A stretch of DNA of 64,000 nucleotides from Actinomyces graevenitzii C83 (GTDB lineage: Bacteria; Actinomycetota; Actinomycetes; Actinomycetales; Actinomycetaceae): positions 62,001 to 126,000 of the forward strand of contig NZ_JH470338.1 in the NCBI RefSeq assembly GCF_000239695.1, written 5' to 3'. Both the position numbers and the translations under genes were made by a program. Shown in pieces: positions 18,497 through 25,981 of this stretch. Numbering within the stretch: position 1 is the first letter of the stretch; the number at the start of each line of letters is the position of its first letter. The notes beneath the pieces are model-generated. The model was not told where the DNA came from. It saw nothing but the letters and a program-made list of their open reading frames with translations, and did not search any database.

Positions 18497-18869
18497 GGGG
18501 ATGATCGGTTTCGACGACGGTAGTGGATTCAGTAGAAGCGGGTCGAGGATGAGCAGTCATCTCGTTAACGCTCTGTTTCAAACCAATAGGTGCCAATAAC
18601 AACCGCACCGACTTCGCCCTGGCCGCCTGAGCCAGTCGCCAAGTCCGTCAGCCCGGGTTTGCTTTCGCCCCGGTCACTGGCGTCATTTAGAGAGCCACTG
18701 CTTTAATTCCTTGTCGATGGGAATTAAGGGACTTTTAGTCGACTGAGCCTGTTCCAAGCGTCCTAGTTTGCGTGAGACGCTGAGGCCGAGAAACTCTTTA
18801 GCAAACTGCACCCGGAGAAGTCCTGTTGCATTGCTGTCGGACCGGGGTTCGATTCCCCGCATCTCCACC
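18497..18869 (+). ncRNA. ssrA: Transfer-messenger RNA (tmRNA)
   Basis: The ends GGGGATG (18497-18503) and CATCTCC (18860-18866) form the acceptor stem, and the T-arm CCGGGGTTCGATTCCCCG is intact. The resume frame starts at GCC 18592 and reads ANNNRTDFALAA followed by TGA (18628-18630), a typical actinobacterial tag. After discriminator A the genome reads CCT rather than CCA, so the last base differs, possibly as a result of integration at this site. Nearly the whole 3' arm is also the antisense end of the recombinase gene. Confidence 0.97.
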
Positions 18870-20438
18870 TGAGGGGGAAGTGTCGAACTTTCGCTTTCGA
18901 GCGTAGGTTCGCACTTCCCCCGCTCTGTGTCCGCTGGTGAGCGCTTCTTCTAGGTCCTCGAACTCGATGGGCGCTGCGCTGTCATGGAAATAGGACGCGA
19001 TGATGATCTGCTCGCGCCCGATGAATACCTTATCCACGAAGTACTCGAAGAGCTGGTCGCGGGTCTCGGGTGTGTCAATGGTGGCCTCTGCGAAGCGCTT
19101 GTAGAACGCGCCGATGCTCGCCTCGTCCTCGTAAAGTGTGGCCTTTACATGCTCGGCCTGGATTGCTGCGTCAAGCTCACGCTTTTGCTCTTCTAGGGAG
19201 CGCATGGCCTCGGCAGTGGTGTCGTTGAAGATGCCTTGGGAGATGGCCTTGACGAAGTTGGCGAGCTTCCTTTCCACGTCTGCGCGCCGAGCTTCCAATG
19301 CCTTGAGGATGTCATCTCCACGCCCATGGGTCTTCTGGTAATGATCGGCTAGATCAACAGCAAGCGAGGCTAGCATCTCAGGATCTGCGAGGAAAGAGGC
19401 GACGATCTCCTGAATCCGTACCTCGATTTCGTCCTTGCGAACGGTCTTTGCTGAGCACTTCTTTTTGCGCTGATTGAGGCAGTAGTAATACCGATATGTC
19501 TTGCCGGTCTTCGAGGTGCCACTCACGCCCTCCATCGGCCCGCCACAGGTGAGGCAGTACGCCCTGCCTGTGAGCCAGTAGTCGGGTGCGTTCTCGCCTT
19601 GAGCAGCGAGCTCGGCTTTGGTCTTTGCCCCACGACGCTTGTTGATTGCGAACCGGCGTTGGACTTCATTAAACGTGAGGTCATCAACGAGGCGAGGCAT
19701 CCCGTCCTCATGGACGTGCCCGCCATAGGCGTACTCGCCAATGTAGGCGCGATTCTTGAGCATCTTGTTGAGATTCTTCGGCGTGAACCTGTATCCGCGC
19801 GTTGTACGGATTCCCTGGGCGTTCAGCTGGTTACAGATTTTCTGCATGGACACGCCCGAGGCGTAATCGTGGAAGATCTGCGTGACGATGGGAGCCGTCT
19901 CCGGGTCCGGGATGTAGCGCTTGTCCTGGTCCACAGTGAAACCGAAGATCTTGTGGCCGTTGGAGAGGGCTCGCTCGGCGTTGTAACGCTGACCTCGTCG
20001 GATGTTGGCTGAGAGCTGGAGTGAGTAGTACTCGGCGAACGCATCTGCGACCCCCTCCACGAGCACAGAATCGGGCGAATCGGTGGGGGAGATCCCTTCG
20101 ATGTAGTGGACACGCGCTCCGATGGAGCGGATCGCCTGCTTGACGAGGACCAGCTCTGCGCGGTCGCGAGCAAGGCGATCGTTCTTCCACACCGCGACGT
20201 AGGCAGGCCTGATCTTGGGCAGCTCGCGGAGCATCAACTGATAGCCCGGCCTGTCTGCGTTGGTGCCGGTCTTCGCCGCGTCTTCGTACTCATTGACTAC
20301 GACGAGACCCTGTGACTTCGCCCAACGTTGCACCATCTCACGTTGCTGCTCGATGCTCGCCTCGTTCTGCGAGGAGGATGAATACCTGTAATAGGCAACG
20401 ACCATCTGATTGTCGTTGTATTCGGAATGTAGCTTCAC
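18798..20438 (-). CDS. Large serine recombinase (site-specific integrase)
   Basis: The 546-aa protein has an N-terminal resolvase domain with VAYYRYSSSSQ (nucleophile probably Ser20) and WKNDRLARDR, then a recombinase domain (GHKIFGFTVD onwards), a zinc ribbon (CLTCGG with a later CLNQRKKKC), a coiled coil, and a C-terminal arm. It should integrate and excise the element between attP and attB. Its last ~23 codons, NRTPVRQQCNRTSPGAVC included, lie inside ssrA on the opposite strand. The protein's end is therefore set by the host site and would change on excision. It points toward ssrA at the element's left edge. Confidence 0.95.
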   Translation of the reverse strand: MKLHSEYNDNQMVVAYYRYSSSSQNEASIEQQREMVQRWAKSQGLVVVNEYEDAAKTGTNADRPGYQLMLRELPKIRPAYVAVWKNDRLARDRAELVLVKQAIRSIGARVHYIEGISPTDSPDSVLVEGVADAFAEYYSLQLSANIRRGQRYNAERALSNGHKIFGFTVDQDKRYIPDPETAPIVTQIFHDYASGVSMQKICNQLNAQGIRTTRGYRFTPKNLNKMLKNRAYIGEYAYGGHVHEDGMPRLVDDLTFNEVQRRFAINKRRGAKTKAELAAQGENAPDYWLTGRAYCLTCGGPMEGVSGTSKTGKTYRYYYCLNQRKKKCSAKTVRKDEIEVRIQEIVASFLADPEMLASLAVDLADHYQKTHGRGDDILKALEARRADVERKLANFVKAISQGIFNDTTAEAMRSLEEQKRELDAAIQAEHVKATLYEDEASIGAFYKRFAEATIDTPETRDQLFEYFVDKVFIGREQIIIASYFHDSAAPIEFEDLEEALTSGHRAGEVRTYARKRKFDTSPSGGDAGNRTPVRQQCNRTSPGAVC

Positions 20439-20524
20439 CTCATTACCCCCTCAACAGTTCGCAGTGATGCACCTGGCAATAATTTTACCGTTCAATGCGT
20501 CTCTATTCTCAGGCGCACAACACT

Positions 20525-20562
20525 TCTCCCCGAGCCTGCTCCAAGGCGATGGCTCGGGGAGA
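20525..20562. terminator. 12-bp hairpin between the recombinase and lipoprotein genes
   Basis: TCTCCCCGAGCC (20525-20536) pairs with GGCTCGGGGAGA (20551-20562), just downstream of the lipoprotein stop on the minus strand. There is no clear U-tract. Confidence 0.6.
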
Positions 20563-20575
20563 AATGAAAACGTGA

Positions 20576-21502
20576 CTACTTCTTGAGCCAGTTCCCAGAG
20601 GAGTCCTGCTGGAAGCCGAGGACATTCGAGTCAGTGATGGTGATTTTTCCATCTTTCATGATGGTGAACCGGAGGTAGGCGAAGTCTTCTGGTGAAGATG
20701 AGCCCGTCTTCGTTATTCTCATGGTCTCAACGGCAGTATCGCTCGTGGAATTAGCAAACGGTTCCACGGCGCACTTCATCACATCGGTGATGACCGATGC
20801 ATCGTCGCTCATATACCTACCCGGTTCTGGTGAAGCCTCATTAAGTTCACTGAGCGGCTTCGCGCCCTCGCGCTCCAGTAGCGTGGCCGTCGGATCGCTC
20901 TTCGGCGTACTCGCGCTCAGCTCGTCCTTGAGCTTCTGGACGCCCGCGTTGAAGGCGTCGACGTCAAAGCCTTCAAGGCCGATGTCTTGCAGTCGTGCGT
21001 CGCGGTCCGGGCCAGCAGGCATCTTGAGGATGAAACCCCTGTCTGTGGCCAGCAGCTCCTTGACGCTCATGGATGCCCCTGAATCCTTCAGGAGCGCATC
21101 AAGACGCTGGCCGGCTTCGTCGCTGCTTGCCCAGAGGTCGAGCAGTGACATCGACTGATAGTCGACCTTCTTGGGTGCCGAAAGAGTCTCAACCGCGCCC
21201 TTTGCGAAGGTACGAGTGACATCGACCGCGCAGTACTTCGCAGAATCCAGTTTGTGGGCCTTCAAGTCCACAGCTGTGACGAGCAAATTATCCGCGTCCG
21301 CTCCCATCGCATCAAGGAGGGGCTTCGGGAACTCCACGTGGATACTCTCGACAGGCCCGAGGGTGCCACTGAAGGTGAAGGTCTGGTTGCTGTCGGGGGA
21401 GTGGTTGGCTCCATCCGATGGGGACGAAACTCCTCCAGAGCACCCACTGAGCAGAGCTCCTGCTGCTAGTAGGGCGACGAATGAGAGATGTCGTTGGCTC
21501 AT
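20576..21502 (-). CDS. Putative lipoprotein of the mobile element
   Basis: 308 residues with a signal peptide and lipobox LLSGC (Cys21), followed by a Ser/Asn-rich linker. ATG follows GAAGGAG. The mature part is soluble and acidic, with a C-terminal strand pair (FAYLRFTIMKDGKITITDSN). I do not recognise the family. A surface lipoprotein between integrase and regulator could act in exclusion or surface change, but that is conjecture. It is divergent from the XRE regulator; the ~96-nt gap probably holds both promoters. Confidence 0.75.
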   Translation of the reverse strand: MSQRHLSFVALLAAGALLSGCSGGVSSPSDGANHSPDSNQTFTFSGTLGPVESIHVEFPKPLLDAMGADADNLLVTAVDLKAHKLDSAKYCAVDVTRTFAKGAVETLSAPKKVDYQSMSLLDLWASSDEAGQRLDALLKDSGASMSVKELLATDRGFILKMPAGPDRDARLQDIGLEGFDVDAFNAGVQKLKDELSASTPKSDPTATLLEREGAKPLSELNEASPEPGRYMSDDASVITDVMKCAVEPFANSTSDTAVETMRITKTGSSSPEDFAYLRFTIMKDGKITITDSNVLGFQQDSSGNWLKK

Positions 21503-21598
21503 GAGAGCTCCTTCGTTGTGCTCGTGTTTCAGGCGAACCTACAAGGCATGATACAGCAGGCCTGGTATATAGGGTGTTCTTTCAAAGGCCTGTTTCAC

Positions 21599-21868
21599 AT
21601 GATGGAAGTCATGGTATGGAGTAATGAGGAGGCGAACCGACTTGCTGCCGCCCTGAAGGCGGCGCGAATAGAACGTGGTTTCTCTCAGGAAAAGCTGGCT
21701 TTTGGGGCGGGGATCACAAAAAATCAAATGCAATTGCTAGAGGCTGGACGTGCGTCAGGTCGAAAAGGTGAAACAGGCTGCTCCAATCCTCAAATGGCGA
21801 CAATTTACGGACTTGCCAAGGCTCTTGACCTTACTGTTGCAGAATTGTTCGAGAGAGCTGGGCTCTGA
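21599..21868 (+). CDS. XRE-family helix-turn-helix regulator
   Basis: The 89-aa protein has a Cro/C1-type HTH: LAAALKAARIERGFSQEKLA, AGITKNQMQLLEAG, then NPQMATIYGLAKALDLTVAELF. Several ATGs are in frame (21599, 21602, 21611); 21599 has AAAGG about 10 nt upstream. Small XRE repressors next to an origin and integrase commonly control copy number or excision of mobile elements. It sits directly upstream of the iteron field, so its operators may lie there. Confidence 0.85.
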   Translation: MMEVMVWSNEEANRLAAALKAARIERGFSQEKLAFGAGITKNQMQLLEAGRASGRKGETGCSNPQMATIYGLAKALDLTVAELFERAGL

Positions 21869-21986
21869 TAACTTCCAAGACTGCTCTCTGACGGACGCAA
21901 TAAGGTAAAACTGCACAGCGCCCCTTCGGGGCGTATGACTATCTTCGCTCGTGCATGATCTCGTGGGAGGGAGGTTGCAGAGGAGG

Positions 21987-22296
21987 ATTTTCACCGCCTA
22001 ATCGGCGTTGATACCGGCTGTTTACCGCCTGAAAATGCAAAAGCGGTATAGCGTTTTCCCTCGTATCTCAACCGAATCCCAACCCTTTACCGCCTTCACC
22101 GCCTAAAACCGAAAACTTTTATATATACACACGCATATGTAGGAAGATGAACACTCGCGTGTACACTTTTTAGAAATTAGGCGGTAGAGGCGGTAACGCA
22201 CCATGTTTTGACTGATATACCAACGTTTTCGATATACCGCTTAGCCTCAAACAGGCGGTAACCAAGCGGTGAAAGCGGTAATCAGGCGGTAAGACA
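21987..22296. other. Iteron-like repeat field, probable replication origin
   Basis: No gene lies between 21869 and 22506. Four ACCGCC cores (21993, 22024, 22089, 22098) on the left face four GGCGGT cores (22180, 22189, 22254, 22285) on the right. Extra AAGCGGT copies lie at 22041, 22264 and 22273 and an inverted one near 22236. The two orientations flank an AT-rich core (about 22110-22180, TTTATATATACACAC). This is the layout of an iteron origin melted by an initiator, plausibly the SF3 primase-helicase encoded in the element. From 22300 to 22500 I see only small hairpins, such as GGTCGC-AAA-GCGACC at 22393-22407. Confidence 0.7.
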
Positions 22297-22506
22297 TGTG
22301 CTACTTGATATGCAAACCCCACCCCACTGAGATCGTATGAGGATGATAATTCCCCTCCTCATGAGCGATAAAGGTCCTCCTCCCGCTCATCCCCTGAGAA
22401 GGTCGCAAAGCGACCCCGAGCCACTCGTTGGAGGTGAGGTCGCCTGTGTGCGTCCTTACCCGAGCTGGACTGCCCGGCCTCACCTCCACCTACTCGGGAG
22501 GTTGGA

Positions 22507-23040
22507 ATGATTACTCAAACTACTGTTCGTCCGTCGGTCTGGATCGGCTGTCTAGCCTGCTATAACGAAGGCATACTCAACGGGAGATGGTTCCCGGCAG
22601 AAGAAGCCGGTGAGGTAACACCTGAAGACCTACACCTTGGCCCCACATATCACGACGAGCTATGGATCTTTGATCACGAGGGGTTCCCCACAGGAACCAG
22701 CGAAATGTCACCCGATACAGCACAGCTTTGGGGTGAAGTCTTCGATGAGATCGGAGAAGAACAGTGGCCTGCACTGCTCGCATGGATTGAAACAGGCTGT
22801 TACGTAGCGTGTGGGGATACACTACCGAGCGTCTCCGACTTTAAGGAGCGCTACTGTGGTTGCTGGGACTCGTTCGAGGACTACGCGACACAGCTCGCTG
22901 AGGACATCTGTCTGGTGGACGGATGGCCTGAGGAGGCGAAGCGTTTCTTCGACTGGGACGCGTGGATTCACGACCTCGAATTCGACTACACCGTTGCGGA
23001 TGCCGTTGATAGCGGTGTATTCATCTTTCGCACTCTCTGA
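22507..23040 (+). CDS. ardA: ArdA-family antirestriction protein
   Basis: The 177-aa, strongly acidic protein starts at ATG after GGGAGG. It opens with VWIGCLACYNEGILNGRWF and contains DELWIFDHEG and a C-terminal helical part (FDWDAWIHDLEFDYTVAD), typical of ArdA. ArdA mimics bent B-form DNA and blocks type I restriction enzymes, helping incoming elements survive. It fits an early-expressed transfer gene beside the origin. A type I system (hsdMSR) lies 25-32 kb away in the same window. A strong terminator follows. Confidence 0.9.
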   Translation: MITQTTVRPSVWIGCLACYNEGILNGRWFPAEEAGEVTPEDLHLGPTYHDELWIFDHEGFPTGTSEMSPDTAQLWGEVFDEIGEEQWPALLAWIETGCYVACGDTLPSVSDFKERYCGCWDSFEDYATQLAEDICLVDGWPEEAKRFFDWDAWIHDLEFDYTVADAVDSGVFIFRTL

Positions 23041-23042
23041 CT

Positions 23043-23088
23043 GCTCTCCCTGGAAGCCTCAGTGGCTTCCAGGGAGAGCTTTCTTTCT
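23043..23088 (+). terminator. Rho-independent terminator after ardA
   Basis: A perfect 16-bp stem (23043-23058 with 23064-23079) and a 5-nt loop TCAGT is followed by TTTCTTTCT. Confidence 0.93.
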
Positions 23089-23347
23089 GGGTTATAGGAC
23101 ACTACGTGTTGCTGGTAGGGGGTGGTGCTACACCCACTCTGCCCCCCCAGCCAGCAGCGACAATCCTGGCCACCATGCCCACCGACGCAGCCCTCGAAAA
23201 CGCCTGGTACCAAGCCTGTCAAACCCGCCAAGCCGCCGGCACCATCCCCGGCTGGGGCGACGCAATTTGCTGGAACGAACTCCACCACACCACCCCCTAC
23301 CACAACACCTGGGACTAACCCCAGTAACACGAAATGTCCTATAACCC
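23089..23347. mobile_element. Small non-autonomous element with 13-bp terminal inverted repeats
   Basis: GGGTTATAGGACA (23089-23101) and TGTCCTATAACCC (23335-23347) are perfectly inverted, 259 bp end to end. The inside is C-rich and holds an open frame of 70 codons (23106-23318, ending YHNTWD) that I do not recognise, perhaps a transposase remnant. The right end abuts an ISL3 end fragment, so elements are nested here. Confidence 0.65.
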
Positions 23348-23467
23348 GACATTGTCGAGGTCCTTTGAAGATCGCGGTGGTAGAAGTCCGCTCATCATCA
23401 AGGACCTCGACCTCTACCCACAACCCCCGACCAATACCCGGTCACCCACACTCAACTCGGAAGAGCC
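23348..23467 (+). repeat. Solo ISL3-family end fragment, copy 1
   Basis: About 120 bp, ending with the ISL3-type inverted repeat (reverse complement of GGCTCTTCCGAGTTGAGTG). It contains an internal inverted pair around GAGGTCCTT/AAGGACCTC. It matches copies at 35406-35516 and, inverted, 55029-55147. No transposase is attached. Between 23468 and 23644 I see only a 10-bp hairpin (CACTTGGAAA 23580-23589 with TTTCCAAGTG 23627-23636) that may end the lan operon. Confidence 0.75.
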
Positions 23468-23644
23468 GGAAATAGCCTTCGTGATAGCGGAATAAAACGA
23501 AGGTGTGGAACTTGCAAGGACCGATCTCAAACTGGGATTCGATAGAACAGTTTAGCAAACGCTGACTTCGCTTTGCTGTCACTTGGAAACCTATCCGTTG
23601 GAAGTGCAGCTATCCTCACATGCGGTTTTCCAAGTGAAGTATAA

Positions 23645-24268
23645 CTATGCACGTTTCACCGACCTCAGTAAAAACCCCGAACTTATCGCAGCCAACAGAA
23701 TCCCGGTAGAAAATATATAAGAGCCAAAGGTGGCACCTTTTAAAATCCAAGTAGTGGGAACGACAGCAAACAAGACCGGTGAGTTTGCAAAATCACCTGT
23801 GCTAATCGGAAGACCTGCCACCACAAAAAAGATGATAACAATCCATGAAACTAATGAAGTAGTCCAAAGCCGAAGCGTAAAACATGCCAGAGTTAGCACA
23901 ACCGAAGAGAAAACAAGTACTAAAGCAGTATGACTCGACAGTCGCTCATTAACAAGCAAGCCAATGATAGAGACATAAAGCAGACTCAAACACAGGTTAA
24001 CTACTTGTGCGAGAAGCAGCGATTTAGCAATGAACCGGAGCAGAAGTTTATCGTGAATACTAAACGAGACATACGAGGCAGGGACCTTAGCATGCGACAA
24101 AGCTAGACCTGCCGTGGCAATTGGGAGCATGATGAGTATCGCGGATTGCGCTACGGCAATGGTATTTCCATAGCGGAGAAACAGTAGCGGAAGAACTAGT
24201 GCACCGATATAAGCGATCGTGACCCAACGAATGATTGCGATTCGCTCGATAGAACACAAAGACTTCAT
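23645..24268 (-). CDS. Lantibiotic immunity ABC permease, LanG-like
   Basis: The 207-aa membrane protein has six hydrophobic segments (first about 10-32, last about 180-200) and no ATPase motifs. It overlaps the upstream permease by 4 nt (ATGA) and ends a three-gene operon of ATPase-permease-permease preceded by a lantibiotic-like precursor. That order is the LanFEG immunity system, which pumps the lantibiotic from the producer's membrane. Assignment to LanG rather than LanE is by gene order only. Base composition is AT-richer than the backbone, consistent with transfer. Confidence 0.75.
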   Translation of the reverse strand: MKSLCSIERIAIIRWVTIAYIGALVLPLLFLRYGNTIAVAQSAILIMLPIATAGLALSHAKVPASYVSFSIHDKLLLRFIAKSLLLAQVVNLCLSLLYVSIIGLLVNERLSSHTALVLVFSSVVLTLACFTLRLWTTSLVSWIVIIFFVVAGLPISTGDFANSPVLFAVVPTTWILKGATFGSYIFSTGILLAAISSGFLLRSVKRA

Positions 24269-24990
24269 TTTCTTACTGCTCCTTTACTTCGAAACCTAGC
24301 CACAAGAACATAGGTAATAATTAGGATTGGTACCGGGATAAGCGCAGAGAGACCGAAATTTGATTGCTCCTGGATATCTACGAACGAGATTGCGGTACCA
24401 TTGAGATTCAGCCCTACGGAGTGGAGGGCGTTTGATATGTATGGGGTAGCATTGTCAGCTAGGTTACCGGGTAGCACTATCCAGAAGTACAGAAGAACAC
24501 CTGAAATTGCCGCGGCAGCCGGAGGTCTTGAGAGACTTTCTAATGTCGAGTAGATCAGAGCAATTAGTATACTTTGGAAGGTAAGAAAGCAAAGCAGGGT
24601 CGCTAGCCCAGAGTGCATCTTCGAACCAGACAAAACCATTGTTAGATCGAATAGCAGCACACTAAGCAGGTTCACAAGAATTATTAAAAGCGTTCGACAG
24701 ATAGTGCGCAGGACGCTAGGCAACCAAGCAATGTATACCTGCCGAGGCAAACCCCCGTAGTGGACCTTGGAAACCCTAGCATCAAGTATAAAGAGTAATG
24801 CGAGAGAAATCAGTGGCTGCGTTCCAGTAAAGAAGAAGCTGTATCCCCCTGTTATTGGAGTTCCGTTTGCCTCACTTGAAATCCATGCACCGAGGAATAG
24901 CGACGCCATTGAGCCCAAGATAGCCGCGAGAAAATACCAGATATTCCAATAGTAAGTAAGCAAAGCACGGATAGCTGAAGTAATTCGCAT
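24265..24990 (-). CDS. Lantibiotic immunity ABC permease, LanE-like
   Basis: The 241-aa protein has about six membrane segments, the first at about residues 15-35 (IWYFLAAILGSMASLFLGAW) and the last near ALIPVPILIITYVLVARF. ATG follows GTAGG, 4 nt after the lanF stop. Topology and position between ATPase and second permease fit the LanE subunit of LanFEG. Such permeases diverge quickly, so identity rests on context. An alternative reading is a general bacitracin/peptide-resistance ABC-2 transporter. Confidence 0.75.
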   Translation of the reverse strand: MRITSAIRALLTYYWNIWYFLAAILGSMASLFLGAWISSEANGTPITGGYSFFFTGTQPLISLALLFILDARVSKVHYGGLPRQVYIAWLPSVLRTICRTLLIILVNLLSVLLFDLTMVLSGSKMHSGLATLLCFLTFQSILIALIYSTLESLSRPPAAAAISGVLLYFWIVLPGNLADNATPYISNALHSVGLNLNGTAISFVDIQEQSNFGLSALIPVPILIITYVLVARFRSKGAVRK

Positions 24991-24994
24991 GGTC

Positions 24995-25651
24995 CTACCC
25001 CCGGTGATATAGGTCCGCGAGATTCACGCCGTTGAGGTCGGGGATATGCAAAGCGTTGCCGTTACGAACTACGACACACTCATCCGGGACGCCTTGAATC
25101 TCATGGAGGAGGTGCGTTGATATTACAACGCAGTTCCCTTCGTCCCGATAACGGCGAAGCGTCGCAGACAAGGAGATCATGCCATCTGGATCCAAACCAT
25201 TCTGTGGCTCATCAAGGAACAAAAACTTTGGCCTAGATAATAAAGCAAGACAAAGCTCCAGCCGTTCCTTCATGCCGGTCGAGTAGTCCTTGGCTTTCCG
25301 CCCGTGGGCAGCGCGGACGATGCCCACACTATCCAAGGCCGACTCAGGATCAACATCCAGACCCCAGAATGCCGCGACGACCTGTACATTTTGTTTACCA
25401 CTCAGATACGGAAAGTAGCTTGGATGGTCGATTGCAGCTGACATTTCGCTAATGTCTGTCTGATCGTATCTAATGTGGCCACTTAATGGTTTTATCCGAC
25501 CAAGGAGCGTTTTCATTAAGGTGGTTTTACCTGCTCCATTTGGTCCAAGGAGGCAGATTATCCTGCCAGTATTTAGCTGCAAGTTAATGCCGCTCACTAC
25601 TGGGGAATTCTTGTACCCAACCGACAAATCAGTTACCGATATAGCTGGCAT
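24995..25651 (-). CDS. Lantibiotic immunity ABC ATPase, LanF-like
   Basis: The 218-aa ATPase has Walker A LGPNGAGKTT, Q-loop region, signature DYSTGMKERLELCLALL, Walker B FLFLDEPQNGLDPDG and H-loop ISTHLLHEI. It is of the LanF/BcrA type that powers two small permeases. LanF proteins characteristically have Glu instead of Gln in the Q-loop; here the region reads ISAAIDHPSYF, written in the sequence as SEMSAAIDHPSY, so the E-loop is not obvious. A hairpin attenuator separates it from the precursor gene, as expected for a strongly expressed peptide and weakly expressed immunity genes. Confidence 0.82.
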   Translation of the reverse strand: MPAISVTDLSVGYKNSPVVSGINLQLNTGRIICLLGPNGAGKTTLMKTLLGRIKPLSGHIRYDQTDISEMSAAIDHPSYFPYLSGKQNVQVVAAFWGLDVDPESALDSVGIVRAAHGRKAKDYSTGMKERLELCLALLSRPKFLFLDEPQNGLDPDGMISLSATLRRYRDEGNCVVISTHLLHEIQGVPDECVVVRNGNALHIPDLNGVNLADLYHRG

Positions 25652-25901
25652 GGCCTACCTTTCTAAGAAAACGGCCCTGGAGGTAAGGCCTAGGATGCTT
25701 TACCTCCAGGGCCGACTGCTGCGACAAAGCTACTAACCACTTGCAGCCAACAGAGATGCTGCAGCCGTTAGTACACTGGGTAGTGAAGCATGCAATGCCA
25801 CCCGTCGGGCACCCAGGGGCGCACAGGAACTTCGAGGTGATGTGAGGACAAACAGCTTCCTCAACCTCTTCAACACGGGTGTCAAGGTCAATGGTGACCA
25901 C
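25629..25901 (-). CDS. Nisin/gallidermin-like class I lantibiotic precursor, apparently with lost stop codon
   Basis: GTG 25901 follows GGAGAA with 3-5 nt spacing. A 20-residue acidic leader carries IDLD, like the class I FNLD box, and ends CPH before a core starting ITSKFLCAPGCPTG, close to nisin ITSISLCTPGC and gallidermin xASKFLCTPGC. The core of about 35 residues holds six Cys and several Ser/Thr (TTQCTNGCSISVGCKW). Position 8 of the core is Ala, so the usual ring B (Thr8-Cys11) cannot form. After CKW the DNA reads TTAGTAG; one base fewer would give two TAG stops. As written, the frame runs on through the terminator for ~36 residues. LanB, LanC and LanT are not in the window. Confidence 0.72.
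   Translation of the reverse strand: MVTIDLDTRVEEVEEAVCPHITSKFLCAPGCPTGGIACFTTQCTNGCSISVGCKWLVALSQQSALEVKHPRPYLQGRFLRKVGHASYIGN
25664..25713 (-). terminator. Terminator/attenuator between lanA-like gene and lanFEG
   Basis: On the minus strand GGCCCTGGAGGTAA pairs perfectly with TTACCTCCAGGGCC (14 bp, positions 25700-25713 with 25673-25686), followed by GTTTTCTT. This strong intrinsic terminator is read through in frame by the precursor ORF. Confidence 0.9.
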
Positions 25902-25981
25902 GACTTCTCCAAGCTCTCAGAATCTGAACATATTCAGGTAACAGAAAGTTACCCGCACTGCTATGATACAACGATGCAAGG

